DNA of 64,000 nucleotides, taken from Eumeta japonica (taxonomy: Eukaryota; Arthropoda; Insecta; Lepidoptera; Psychidae). Below the pieces are notes generated by a model, which searched no databases, was not told the DNA's origin, and was given only the letters and a program-made list of their open reading frames with translations. The position numbers were made by a program, and so were the translations under genes. The DNA is taken from assembly GCA_005406025.1 (NCBI GenBank), contig BGZK01000003.1, forward strand, positions 992,001 through 1,056,000. Reading direction: 5' to 3'. Positions 12,690-23,939 of the stretch are shown here, one piece after another (within the stretch, counting starts at the first letter, position 1; every line of letters starts with the position of its first letter).

Positions 12690-14010
12690 TAGGCTCATCC
12701 GTCCCAGCCATTTCAAACTACTAGAGCGGGAAGAATTTCGGACTGATGTAAGAGACATACTTGTAAAATGTGTCAGAAATTTATTTCTGATCATCATTAG
12801 GTGATTTTAAAGGCTGGGTCGGTGTAAAGCGGGTTGGATATTAGAAAGTCTTAGGTAAATTTAGAGATGAAAAAGTGAATGACAACGATGATTGTATTCT
12901 CCTTCTATTCCAAGAGTTTAACTTATGTGCGGCAATCATTATGTTTAACCACAGAAGGATACAGTCATATACTTGTCGGAAAAGAAAAGACTAAAGCAGG
13001 ACAATTTTTACAATTGTGGATGATCAGTTGAGAAGTAAAGTTATGAATATTAGAATGTACGGTGGTGTCAACTTTACACAGACCATTTTTCAGTGGTTTG
13101 TCTAATTAAAGCTTTACGTCAGCGCTGGCGACACCATATAAAAAGTGGCTCAACCGGGCTAGAACGAATAAAAGTTGGTAAACTTCAGAATCCGAATGTA
13201 GGAGATGAGTATGTAGAGCGATTAAAAGGTAGTTTGCGTGACATCAAATACTATGAATGTCTTTGACTTGACGAATTGTAGAAAATAACGAAATCTGTTT
13301 TTTTAGATGAAGCAAATAGTATGTGGAGTGAAAAAGAGAATAAATTCTAAAGTAAAAATGATAATGAATGGTGGAATTTTAAAGTAAGGAAAGTTGTTGG
13401 TGAAAAGAAAAAGCATTGCTGGATTTACTGTCAACAAAGGCCAATTACAAAGTCCAAAGAAAGGGTAGTTTGATATATAAGCTAAAAAAAACTAAAAGTG
13501 AATATGAAAATCCAAAAATGAGTGCTAAAGAATGTGTGAAAAGAAAAAAGAATTAATAAGAGAATGCTATGACAGGAGATTCTTGAATAATTTCCAGGCA
13601 AACCAAAAACTTTTGTGGAATATGATCAAAACCGCCCGGAACAATTCCGGAACATAATGTACCATATGGAAACGTATCATATGGAAACGTATATTCTCTA
13701 TCTACTCTACTGGGAATAAGTCGTAAATTTACAATAATAATAATAAATATATGAATAGTGATGTAAGAAAATAACGTGATTAAAAAATGTAGTGTCTAGA
13801 ATAAAGAAAGTTATGATGCGGTAGTTTGACCATTTAGAAAGATGAATGAAAGTAGACTAACAGAACAAATCTATAGAAGGGATGTATGTGATGGAATAGT
13901 TAGCAAAATTGTCCTAGAAAATCTCATACAGACCAATTTAGTGGCAATATTAATGAAATGCCTAATTTTTGAGCTTGTGTGAAAGGATTAATAGATTGAC
14001 ATTAAAATAA
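12690..14010 (+). mobile_element. RTE-type LINE remnant 1 (endonuclease end + RT C-terminal tail, internally deleted)
   Basis: Conceptual translation across frames follows the lepidopteran RTE polyprotein. Near 12,800 there is GDFKGWVGVKRVG, the apurinic endonuclease GDFN region with N changed to K. It is followed by DEKVNDNDDCILL, EFNLCA and FNHRRIQSYT. Later segments read VDDQLRSKVMN (near 13,025), LRQRWRH (near 13,125) and MIKTARN (near 13,625). The reverse transcriptase core is missing. The C-terminal tail resumes near 13,800 with HLERMNESRLTEQIYRR, then VCDGIVSK. Many stops and frameshifts make it non-functional. A tandem 15-bp duplication (CATATGGAAACGTAT) lies at 13,660-13,692 at the deletion junction. 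Confidence 0.75.
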
Positions 14011-14019
14011 AATTGTGTT

Positions 14020-14915
14020 TTTCATGAGATTCCCAAAAAGATGATTACACCCAAAAATTATCTTAGATCGTCTAGAAGTACGTGGGATTTTTTTTCTTTT
14101 TTTTTTGAATTAAAAAAAAGGAAAAATTCCTACTGTTTTTTCATCAAAAGGAAGCTTTTTATGGGGCGTCGCAAAAAAAATATTTTTTAACGACCACCCT
14201 AATGTACAATTAGTTATCTAGCCTTTCACGCTGGCGACACAAAATAAACCAAGATCAAATTGAACTTGTGAATCGAGGATTCTGTGCCATCAGAGAATCA
14301 TCATCTGTGTTAGATACATATTTTTTAAAAGAAAAACTATGTTTTTTATTCAATTTAGGATCCTCAACGCAAACCTCACCAATAATTGGCCAGTTTTATT
14401 ATTTACTTTAAATTTCGCATTATAATCGCACCAACTTTGACGAATGTATGTATTGCCGTTTTGCCATATACAATGACGCTACAAAAACTCAATTCTTGTA
14501 TGTAAACACGCAAAAAAATCTTTTTATTTATTAAGATATCCAACATAACAATAAAAATTCCGCAGAAATTTCAACTGGCGGCTTTATAGTGTTCAATAGG
14601 AACAACGCTTTATATACTTTAAAGGGCTGTTTGTCTAGTATGCTGTTTATGATGTCGTTGTAGACAGACGCACAGACGAATAAACAGTTGATGTACACTA
14701 AGTAATAGGGTTCCTTTCGTTGGCACTATTTAGGTACTAAACCTTAAAATAATTATTCTTCGTTATCATGAGACGAAGGAGAGCATTGTATCTGTCCAAA
14801 ATTTTAAAATCGTTCATCCTCTAATAATTTTAACTACCTATTTATTGTTTATTTTGTGTAAGTAAATAAAACCCGGCCAAGAATATGTACCAATTAAATG
14901 TACTACAGATGAAAA
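14020..14915. other. AT-rich non-coding DNA
   Basis: Poly-T and poly-A tracts (14,088-14,130) and no open frame of note. It may hold unrecognised decayed repeats. Confidence 0.4.
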
Positions 14916-14919
14916 AAGT

Positions 14920-15540
14920 GCACTGTTAGATTTTTTCTATGTTTTCCCGCACATAATAGGTATAAGCACTTTAGTCGTCTATATCTAGAGAAACAAGTAG
15001 GTATGTCGACTCTTAAACTAGTGTAAGTTAAATGCACCAGCAAAAGAGCGTATATTCGTGGCACTTACGTCCTTTTGTTGAAAACGTAGTTTTTTAGCAA
15101 TAACTCTAAAACGATATATCCGATTACGTTTAAAATAATTTTCTTTTAAAAATATTTATTAACCATACGGTTTAAAAAATAATGGGGACACAATTTGTGT
15201 TATTTTCGAGGCGATTATTTCCGAAAATACTCACACAATGAAAAAAATTGCTTTGAAACCTTAATTTTTACAAAGACCTGCCGAAATATGTGCAAGACGT
15301 TAATGTTGGCTAAAAAAAAATTTTTTTGGCGTCTGTTACATATACGATGAAAAAGTATTTATTTTTGATATTTAACCGTCAAACTAAGTAGCAGCTTTTA
15401 AGAGACATCTATACTCTGAATTTCATCAATACAGATCTTATAGTTAGTAGAGTAAAATGCTTGTGACATACGGACGGACATGACAGAACTACAAGAGTTC
15501 CAATTTTACCATTTTGACTCGGCACCCTAAAACACAAATT
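14920..15540 (+). repeat. Dispersed ~650-bp repeat, copy A
   Basis: It matches, in inverted orientation, DNA at 53,240-53,955. Shared ordered blocks include GCACATAATAGGTATAAGCA, GGTATGTCGAC, AGCAAAAGAGCGTAT, TTACGTC.TTTTGTTGA, GCGATTATTTCCGAAA and GTGACATACGGACGGACATG. The end CACCCTAAAA resembles the 'TTTGGCTCAGAACCCTAAAA' terminus of widespread moth repeats. It has no coding capacity. The class (LINE 3' UTR, LTR or DNA element) is unresolved. Confidence 0.7.
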
Positions 15541-15559
15541 CCAAATAGTGTTTCATAAA

Positions 15560-18120
15560 GCAAATGTATATGAAAAAATCAATGACTTTTTACTCTCGTT
15601 GTTATTTATATTAGTACCTATAGGGTTTCAATTTACAAATGTCTGGTGTATTTATGTATTTTTCATAAATCTTCCACCTAAAAATATTCGCATCTGCTAC
15701 TGATTGAAGTAAGTAGTCACCTTAACTATAAAGCCAAAGCGTTTACTCGAATACAGCGTTCTCACATGTAATTGGATGAGATACTACACCGAATAGCCCA
15801 TGCAGCGCCGGGCGGCGCCGCCATCCAGGACAATGGGTAATTTGCATTCAAACATAGAATAAGCAAAAGCTTTTTTTTAGAAATGATACTTGAAACGTTT
15901 TTCATTATTTTGCGCAAAATCTAATTTTAGTTGACAAAACAAACTGTTCACTCAATAAAATTAATCTGTACCTAATAAATTACTGAAACTAGAATTTAAG
16001 TAACGGAGTTTAGAACGCGCTAGTTTTTATCTTGTATGTTTGTGTTATATATTTTGTCTTGTAGAGCACAAACTCTAGCATTAGCAGAGACTAATTTTAA
16101 ATTTAATTTAAGCCTCTATTTTATTAATAAGATTAGATTATGAGTTTATAAGGATGGCTGGAGACGAATTTGTCACAGTAGTCTCGATCGCGTGAAACAC
16201 TGAGTTATAAACACATTGATGATTATAATATGAATGGAATAGGAATAGAAAATAAATGACTTATAAATAATATGAATCATACAAAACATGAATTGGTCTA
16301 CACCAATTCATATTTTTATGGGTAATAAAGTTATTTGTTAATAATTTACTTTGTGCATTTGATAGCCAAAGCTGTAGCCGTGACGATATTTGTGTATTTA
16401 ATATTTGAAATTATAAACTATAATCTTGGAACAGTGCCTTAAGCTTAAAATGATTTTGTGGGGTAGTTGTAACAAATATATGTATGTATGTATACATATA
16501 ATTATTATTACATAAACAGATATCAGCATGACTTCTGCGCTGATCAGGAAAATGCACACAAGAAAATAACAATAAATATGATGTATATCGTCAATTAAAA
16601 TAAAAAATGGTCAACGACAAATATGCCAACATTTCACGCAATTAAATCTAAAGTAGACAACGATAATTTTTGATGCATTTTATTCTTCTAATATTCATTT
16701 GCAATAATAAAATATGTCACAAATAAATACCCTTTTGTTTCATTACAGCAAATACGCTCTTATAATGTAGTATTACAATTGTAGGAATCCCGACTTTTAT
16801 CCAGAGACAGGCAATTCTGTCCCGAGCATGGAACGATGAGATTTTAATCTTAATTAAATTTTTTTTTTCGACAATTCCACACACTTAAGGAACCGACAGA
16901 ATTATATGTAGGCGGCCGTGACGCCTTAAAAGTTGAGACTTAATCAAAAAATAATATTTTCGTACTGTAGATTTAGCTTAGTTATTTATTATTCAGGGCT
17001 TACTTAAAGAGGGTAAAGATTTGTCTTTAGAAATGTAAATAAAAATTTTTATTCATTAATAAAATTGGGGCCTAGCGAAAAGACGCTGGTTCCAAGTCGT
17101 GGATACAACATTCGATTCAACAATACATGCGGATTAATCGTTGTAGTTAATTAAAGGATTTCGTATTCATTGTGGTTTTAGTATTTGAGTGACCCATTAC
17201 ATCTTCATTAGAAAATTTCTCAATTAGTCTATTTGAAATATTTTTGAGACTTTTTCTAGTACTTATTATTTTATTCAATATACCTCTACATTATCCTAAG
17301 GTATCAGTTTCAAAAATTAATAATTATCTAATTAATAACTAAGCGCACAGTTATTTTAAATTGATTAGGTCACTGAATATGTAACTAAAATTAATTTGCC
17401 TGCTAAGAAAACGCTCCTGATATGGAATCGTATAAACCATTTGTTAAAAATGTACATATTATTTTGGAAGTTTTCAATGTATATATTGAAATCTTCAATA
17501 TATATACAGACCGTGTTTTTCACATGTTTAACTTGTTATTCTTGAATGCCAATAGCGTTTGTTTTTCCACCCACCCACGCCTCTCTTTAGACTTTAAGTT
17601 AAATGTTACATTTTCTTTTTCATCATCAGACCCGATGTTTGGATTATATTTAAAATCTGGTTATTCCTAACTCAAAAAGGGCTTAATAAAGCTTAAGAAG
17701 AAAACACTCCTGTTAAACTCATTTTACGCGTAGGTTCACAACATTGTATTTTAACGCTCTTCAAGGCGACTTTTCAGTTAGTACCGCTTTACTCACATAC
17801 CTAACTCGAGACTAGTGTAATCAGTGTGTTCGCGTAGGCATATCGTGATAGGCTCATTATTCTTTGGTGCCATGTAGCTGAGCTTAATTAAAACCTCGGT
17901 AGTTCGAAGAATAAATGCCTTCGGTTAATTCTATCTACCTCGATTACATTTATCTCGCATATAGACAGATAATTGGTTTAAATCTTGATATGCTATTAAA
18001 TAACATTGAATATTTTTGAATTAAACTATTTTACACTTTTCGAGTTTGAATCAGATAATGAAATAAAATTGTTAATACACGAGATTGAAGAAATATTCGA
18101 GAAGTAATCATAACAACCGA
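15560..18120. other. AT-rich non-coding DNA
   Basis: Contains a GC patch with the palindrome GGCGGCGCCGCC near 15,813-15,824. A 10-bp-arm inverted repeat lies at 16,288-16,311 (ATGAATTGGT, loop CTAC). A loose AT-rich hairpin lies at 17,479-17,507. The 82-codon frame at 17,422-17,670 has no support as a gene. Nothing else was found. Confidence 0.4.
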
Positions 18121-18129
18121 TAGCTCATA

Positions 18130-18350
18130 AAATCAACGAATGAAAGAGGTAATGAGCTGACCACATCGCTCCTAGATCTAATAATCGCTGGGGCAGAGAG
18201 GTCCTTTAGCAGCAACGAAGTCGCAGAATAGGACGGTCTCGTAATAAGTGGACCGACGACTTGGTAAGGATCACGAGCCACCGCCGGCTCAAGACAAATA
18301 CGTCGTGAAAATTTAGGTGGGCCGACAGTGCACGTCTAATGACCGAAACG
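18130..18350 (+). mobile_element. 3' scrap of a second non-LTR retrotransposon family
   Basis: Frame-shifted translation gives RWGREV near 18,190 and WTDDLVRI near 18,250. It continues into DNA close to the common LINE ending 'cggccgccacagtggacg...' of lepidopteran RTE-like elements (compare GGGCCGACAGTGCACGTCTAATGACC at 18,323-18,348, given here only to locate it). It is distinct from the SESWVWQKK family elsewhere in the window. Only the C-terminal tail after the reverse transcriptase survives, with several frameshifts. Confidence 0.6.
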
Positions 18351-18479
18351 GTGGGACGAGTGATACAAGCAAGTAACCCTCCTACTTACAGGGCAAAAGA
18401 CACGAATTCGAGCGCAAATTTATCACAATGAGTATTGCAAACATAAGCTAATTAAAATATAAATTATTATTTGAACTAA

Positions 18480-18745
18480 CACATCGGCGGAGTGCGATTG
18501 GTCAAGATTATTGCTTTCACAGTAGAAGGTGCTGAGTCCGAATGCTCATCATGAGCGAATTAACTAACTTCATCTTAATTTCATTCAAATTCAATTACCC
18601 GCTCTGTGCCTCAGAGATTACGGTAAGGCGCCAGTCTCGGACCTTATAATCGCATTAGTTACCAGGTCCATTAACAACCCCCAACCCTCAGCGGGTCAGC
18701 GTGGAGGGATTTAGGGCTAAGTCCCCTAATTTTGGTTGAGATTGG
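18480..18745 (+). mobile_element. Metulj-like SINE, degraded
   Basis: The element has a tRNA-like head with a weak B box (GAGTCCGAATGC near 18,534). The body contains GTGCCTCAGAGATTACGGTAA near 18,606, where the family has the 'GAGAGCACGTTAAGCCG' block. It ends near AACCCTCAGCGGGTCAGCG and GTGGAGGGA. The same body order occurs in copies at 20.96, 21.65, 55.87 and 56.1 kb. The head is too divergent to pair as a tRNA. Confidence 0.6.
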
Positions 18746-18959
18746 AGGGAAGTCAAAAGATTGTAGGAAGGTATGCCTAAGCAAAAAGTCTACCCACATA
18801 AATGTTACACTCGATACACATTGACCATATCTACACAATGGCCATCGCATATTGTCACAGGACTTTCTAATTTGGAACGAGTGAAACAGTGTAAATCGCT
18901 AATCGTTCAGATCTCTATTTCCTGATTTCATCTCTGTGGATGTACGAGAAGAACGCATA

Positions 18960-19460
18960 CAAGCACACTTTGTGATTCGCACTTGACCGGTTCCCTTTTA
19001 TCAGTCAGCCCTCAGTCGACGCTCGCAGACATCCCGACCTGAAGACGTCGTAACAGTTCAAGTTAAATCCGCGACTTCGCCCATGGGCCGCGACGACGGC
19101 GCGCCGCGGACGGGCTCTTTGAAGAGGGCCGCAAATAAGGGCGACGGGCGAGGAACGGCGTTAAGGCCAAAATAGTAATTTGTTGTAGTTTAATTAAAGG
19201 GCGGGCGGTGCTTACCGGGCCCCGTCGTAGGCTCTAATTATCGAAAACACAGCGCTTTGTGCTGAAGTCGGTGTCGAAGCCAAATTAGTGGGCCGTGGCG
19301 CGCCGGCTGCGCGGGGTTTTTCGCCGTTGCGAGCTTCATTTTTCGTTGCCCCTAATGCTGCCGGCTCTGCCTTTGGGAGGACCAATTTCGTTTGTGTGAA
19401 AAACGAGATGGTTTTAGCTAATTTTGTTTCGCGAAGATTTTGTGATTTCGGCGCTTCAGT
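18960..19460. promoter_or_regulatory. GC-rich non-repetitive island, candidate conserved element
   Basis: Very GC-rich words (GGCCGCGACGACGGCGCGCC, GGGCGGGCGGTGCTTACCGG) alternate with AT-rich homeodomain-like sites (TTTAATTAAAG near 19,190, CTCTAATTATCG near 19,231). The 81-codon frame at 19,288-19,533 has no recognisable domain and probably reflects the low stop frequency of GC-rich DNA. A regulatory role is inference. Confidence 0.35.
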
Positions 19461-19539
19461 GAGTACATTAGGAAATTTAAAAAAGAAAGGTCCAGCGGAC
19501 TCTTGGATCCATCTGATATTTTTTGATAAATAAAATGCG

Positions 19540-20950
19540 GAAATTGCTGTACGTTATCTTGTTGATGCACTAGATAATAAACAAAATAAAACAATATTAG
19601 GGAGGTCAGCAGTTATTAACAAATAACTAGGTTCGTGCAGCTCTAAAAATAATTTATTCGCTATGATACAATAAATTAATTAAATAAGTAATTGATTTTA
19701 ATTAATTCTGTGGCATTTTGAACTCATACATTATTTTTAAATTACAATATAATAAATGAAAAATCAACTCCTATTTGAAAATGGCACAATAAAATAAATT
19801 ACATATTCATCTGCTCTATTCATTTGTTTATCTGTCAACCCACGTATCACTTTAAATTATTCGAGCCGTTTTCAGAAGCGACGTTTAAAGTGATGTTAAT
19901 TTGCTATAGTTGTAACGTACCGAATATATGTATGTATATATATAAAGACACAAAATAGCATAGAATTGTTTACCATACGATTACCTCATTCTCGAAAAGA
20001 TATAAAACACAGACGATATAAAAGACGTAATAATTCATATTCAATTCAATCCGACGATGTTTAAAGTTATTTGTCATTAACGTGTACTTGCAACCATTTA
20101 ATTGACATTGGGAGAGACATTTCCTTAAACTCACACTAATTAACAACTAACGAAGCATTAATATTCAAGCGAGCTCTCCGAGTGAGATAGTAAGAAATTA
20201 ATATTAATGTTCACAGTGATATTAGTGAATCTATATCAGTCGCAACCCTCGCAAGCTCTAAGTTAATAAAGAAATAATAGAAGAGTAAAACATTTATTTT
20301 TTTCAAAAGTTTTATAAATATCGTTCCTTTAACGTTTTTTCCTTCATCTTTTAGTGTTCTAAAAAATTTTAACACTGAAAAATAATAATATAATTATTCA
20401 AGAAAGTCCATTTTAACCAAAAAGGTTTTTGACGTGGGTACGTCTATGTTTACGTTTTTTACCATTAGTGAATTGCCACGAATTTCTGGAATCCATCGCT
20501 TTATCTAGGATGACAATATTCGATGAACTGGAACATTGATAATATTTTTTTTTATTTAAAATAAGTGATTTTATGCTATTTAAATGAGATTAAAATTACG
20601 TTTAATTATTTGTGTTCAGACACAGCTTGTTAGTTTTATCACAATTATTATCTCATTGCAACAATCACGAGACTTGAAGCACCTGCCAAAAATCAATATG
20701 CATTTATAATTTCGAAATATACATTCATCATTAATTTCCAGCCCAACAAGCCTAGCCTAGTGCTAAAATTTGTTTCCGATCATTACAACATATATCTGCG
20801 TATTCATACACTGCGGCGCGGTGGTCGCGCCTACCCGTCCGCTCCTCGTGTTTGATAAGAGCTTCGAGATACTTTCATTCCATAGAAAGAGATAGATAGA
20901 TTCACGACTGACGCTCTCGTACCGCTAATAGACACCCCGCATACATCTAG
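19540..20950. other. AT-rich non-coding DNA
   Basis: No gene or clear repeat was found. The last 140 bp (from 20,810) become GC-rich ahead of the next SINE and may be part of a repeat head. Confidence 0.4.
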
Positions 20951-20959
20951 CACAGAGGA

Positions 20960-21170
20960 CCGGTGACTCGGTGGTGAAGTGCGTTGCCTTCGAACAAGGA
21001 CGCGCTTGTTCATTCGTGACCTTAAACGAATCGACTGATGAGTTAAAGGCTGCGTGCCTCAGAGAGCACACAGTACGTCGTCGATCCCGCGCGTTACCAT
21101 CGTATCGACGGCAACGCTCATTAGCAACCCACACCGCACTAGCGTGGAAGGCTTCATGCCCGTTCGATCC
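20960..21170 (+). mobile_element. Metulj-like SINE, degraded
   Basis: The head GACTCGGTGGTGAAGTGCG and TTGCCTTCGAAC resembles the family's A-box region. The body carries GTGCCTCAGAGAGCACA (about 21,055), followed by GTCGTCGATCCCG and AGCAACCCACACCGCACTAG. These are the diagnostic order of blocks in Metulj-type SINEs. Open frames on both strands here are a by-product of the GC-rich repeat and not genes. Confidence 0.65.
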
Positions 21171-21279
21171 GAAAATGGAGTAAAGTGAACACTAAAATCT
21201 GATCCGACACACATACATCATATGCTATGCCTAAAGCGGCGAGGTATGAAGAAAAATCGGCTGTCGTGAGAAGACCCCA

Positions 21280-21570
21280 GTCCGACAGTCGAAGGGTTTG
21301 AGAAGCCGAAATTATAACGCCGCCGATTTAGCCCGAACCGTTTTATAAACGACTCCGACGCCGTAATCTCTGGTGGCGGCCGTTTCACTTAAATTAAAAC
21401 TCGCGATGGGAAAATTTCGCGTTATCTGGCGGCCACAACAAAATCCTTAAGGATTGCAAGAATTAGATTAGAGATCCTCGGCCGGGAGACCGACTTCGTC
21501 CCCTTCATAAACTTATTAATGTCCTTATAATGGAAATCGGACTTTCCCGCTTGTCGGCACGAAATGAAAA
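21280..21570. promoter_or_regulatory. GC-richer non-repetitive island, candidate conserved element
   Basis: Words such as ACGCCGCCGATTTAGCCCG, GGTGGCGGCCGTTTCACTTA and ATCTGGCGGCCACAAC stand out from AT-rich flanks. No internal repetition and no supported ORF. The regulatory reading is inferred from composition only. Confidence 0.3.
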
Positions 21571-21649
21571 GCGTTTGTTTTTTTTTTTCGAGTAATCTGC
21601 ATTTTAAAGGCAATGCCGGTAAAATTTAAATCAGCTGAATTAGTTCTCA

Positions 21650-21900
21650 GTTTAAGCGGTGGTGGCTAAGGCACTAAGTGCGTCGCCTTCTAACCGAAAA
21701 ATACAAGGTCCTAATAGTGATCATGAACGAATTAACCAGTGAGTTCCTAAGCCACACTAATTCATTCTCTCCGCTCCACAGAGAATTTTAAGCCATGAAT
21801 CCCGGACATTACCATCGCGTTGGTAATGAAAATTATTAGCGTTTCCAAACCCGCACCGGGCGAACGTGAAGATTCAACGGCAGGCCGTCGATCCTAATTC
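21650..21900 (+). mobile_element. Metulj-like SINE, degraded
   Basis: The head reads GCGGTGGTGGCTAAGGC, then AAGTGCGTCGCCTTCTAACC. The middle has GATCATGAACGAATTAACCA, shared almost word for word with the copy at 18.54 kb. The body reads CACAGAGAATTTTAAGCC, ATCCCGGACATTACCATCG and CAAACCCGCACCGGGC. It is a clear family member with a decayed B box. Confidence 0.65.
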
Positions 21901-21904
21901 ATTT

Positions 21905-23730
21905 CTTTTTTAATTTTCAACATACCCAACAACATATCGAATACTTAAGTAAAAGAAAATTACTATAAATTTGATTAACGACTTTTGACGAAGCGCAAAA
22001 ATAAAGTATGCAACTTAGACTTGCCAATCAGGACGTCACTGATCGATGTAACCATTAATTTAATTTTATTCACTACTCCCCGCAATAAACGAATCAAAAA
22101 TTCGTCAACATTTTTCGTGTTATTCATTTACAACCAATCAATAATGCAAAGGTAAATCTCAGTAAAAAATTCTAAAACCGTTTTCCCTAGCATCTTTTTC
22201 GACAAGGTTCAACTATCACTGTTATTTCTTTTTGGAATTCTTATGGAATCTTATCCATACGGAAAAAGCTAATACAAAACGTTTTTATTAATACGTCAGT
22301 ATCTAACCGGCGGTTTCTTGGTCTGTTTATATTTCATGGCTGTTTTTTTTAACCATCAAATATCGTTTGAAAATTAGTTTAGTTTGAAAAATGTTTAGCC
22401 CCCATTGAACGGAAAAAGTCTAGAAGCATTATTATTACAGAGGAAAAATGGCGAAAAAACTGTGCCACAAGCAGCAGCGACCATCATAGGAACATTGGGA
22501 TTATTTTTCATTCATAACTTAATCTTAAGTGTAGTAATAAAATTAACTTGAAAGATGCTAATGGGTATTAACCGAACGGGACGAATAAGCATGAGCTAAG
22601 AGTGTGACACGTCCAATCCTATGCCATTATCTGTTGTGCGAGAGAGAACGGATGTTAATGCGCGAATCGGACTTAATACGTTCGACTAACAGGAGTGACG
22701 TTATTAAAAAACGAGCGATTAAGAATTAAATTAAAAATATTACGTAAATAGTCATTGTAGATACACTTCTTTATGCGTGTTACGAAAAAAATAATTTTCA
22801 ATTATGTCAAAGAACAATGACTTCTAAGGCGCGAACTTAAGTAGAAGCACACTTAAAAACATATATTTATTAACATATTGAGGTTGAAATAGAATTTTTC
22901 TAATTTATATTAGTTATTTAAAAAAAAAATAGTATTGCTGTCCAATACTATTAGATTTCCAAAAGAATCTGTAAGACGGGAATTTTGGACAAAAGCAATT
23001 CGTCTAGAAAGGGGAGAAAGTAACTGGAACCCAAAACCCGATTTAAAATCAAGTTTTTTCATTGACTTTTACTCACCAAATTTTGAGAAAATGAATATTT
23101 TTATTTGCTTTAATAAATGTAATTTATAATAAATTTGATTATTAGATTAATGTAATAAATTAATATAATTTTTTTAATTGCAATTTTATTGTGACTGACA
23201 CCTTTTGCATAAAACCTAACTTTTTATGGCTACTGTCACGGCTGTTTTATAACACCATCTTGACTAAATTTGTAAGTGTAAAACTTTTTATCCAAACCGA
23301 GACTTTAAAGTTATTGTAATAATATCGATTTTTAATTAACTTTCATTTAATTATAGGCTTCTATTAGCTAAAACTGTTAACCCCACTAATTCGTGACGAA
23401 ATAATTTCAAAGTTTTTTGTGCAAATAGAGCAATGCACATGTATCAATAAAAACAGCTTTACTTTTTTCCTTATATGTTTATTCCACGGAGCGTCTATTT
23501 AAAGTGTGAGAAATAGAAAATATAATTTTTGTATTATAATCTCAATATTTATTGACTTATTCCCGAAAATAAGTGGTGCTTTCAGATTTGCAAGCTAATG
23601 GATCTAAATAGAAATGTGAGCACAGAAGTGGTGCCAAATTATTACAGAAGATGTAAAGTGCAAATTCATACATTTACAGCTTCTGGAACAATCACAAAAA
23701 TATTTTTAACGTGATAACGTCTTATAAATC
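21905..23730. other. AT-rich non-coding DNA
   Basis: No gene or recognisable repeat. Frames up to 64 codons (22,935-23,129) look random. Confidence 0.4.
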
Positions 23731-23734
23731 TATG

Positions 23735-23935
23735 AACGCCGGCTGCACGCACGAAAAAGCATGACTCAATGTCGCGTTCCGCCTGAGCCGAGCGTGCGAG
23801 CGAGAGCGCAGAACGAGCGATCTCTCTTCCACTCCATCGGCCGATGCGTCCGAGTAGAAGAGAGACAGAGGCCGCACACAATCTACACGTGAACTGTTTT
23901 GTCAACTGTTTATAAAGGGAAGTGAAAAGTTAATG
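23735..23935 (+). promoter_or_regulatory. Possible promoter: GAGA-rich island with downstream TATA box
   Basis: A GC-rich island holds GAGCGTGCGAGCGAGAGCGC, then GAACGAGCGATCTCTCTTCC, then AGTAGAAGAGAGACAGAGG. These are the alternating GA/CT words bound by GAGA-factor-like proteins in insects. A TATAAAGG sits at 23,911-23,918, with no obvious TCAGT initiator about 30 bp later. No coding exon follows within the next kilobase. A 5' untranslated exon or enhancer is possible. The minus-strand frame over the island is probably chance. Confidence 0.3.
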
Positions 23936-23939
23936 TGGT

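Noticed and set aside
20831..21183. Overlapping 60-70 codon frames on both strands
   Set aside because: They lie in a GC-rich SINE and its flank, where stops are rare; no family match.
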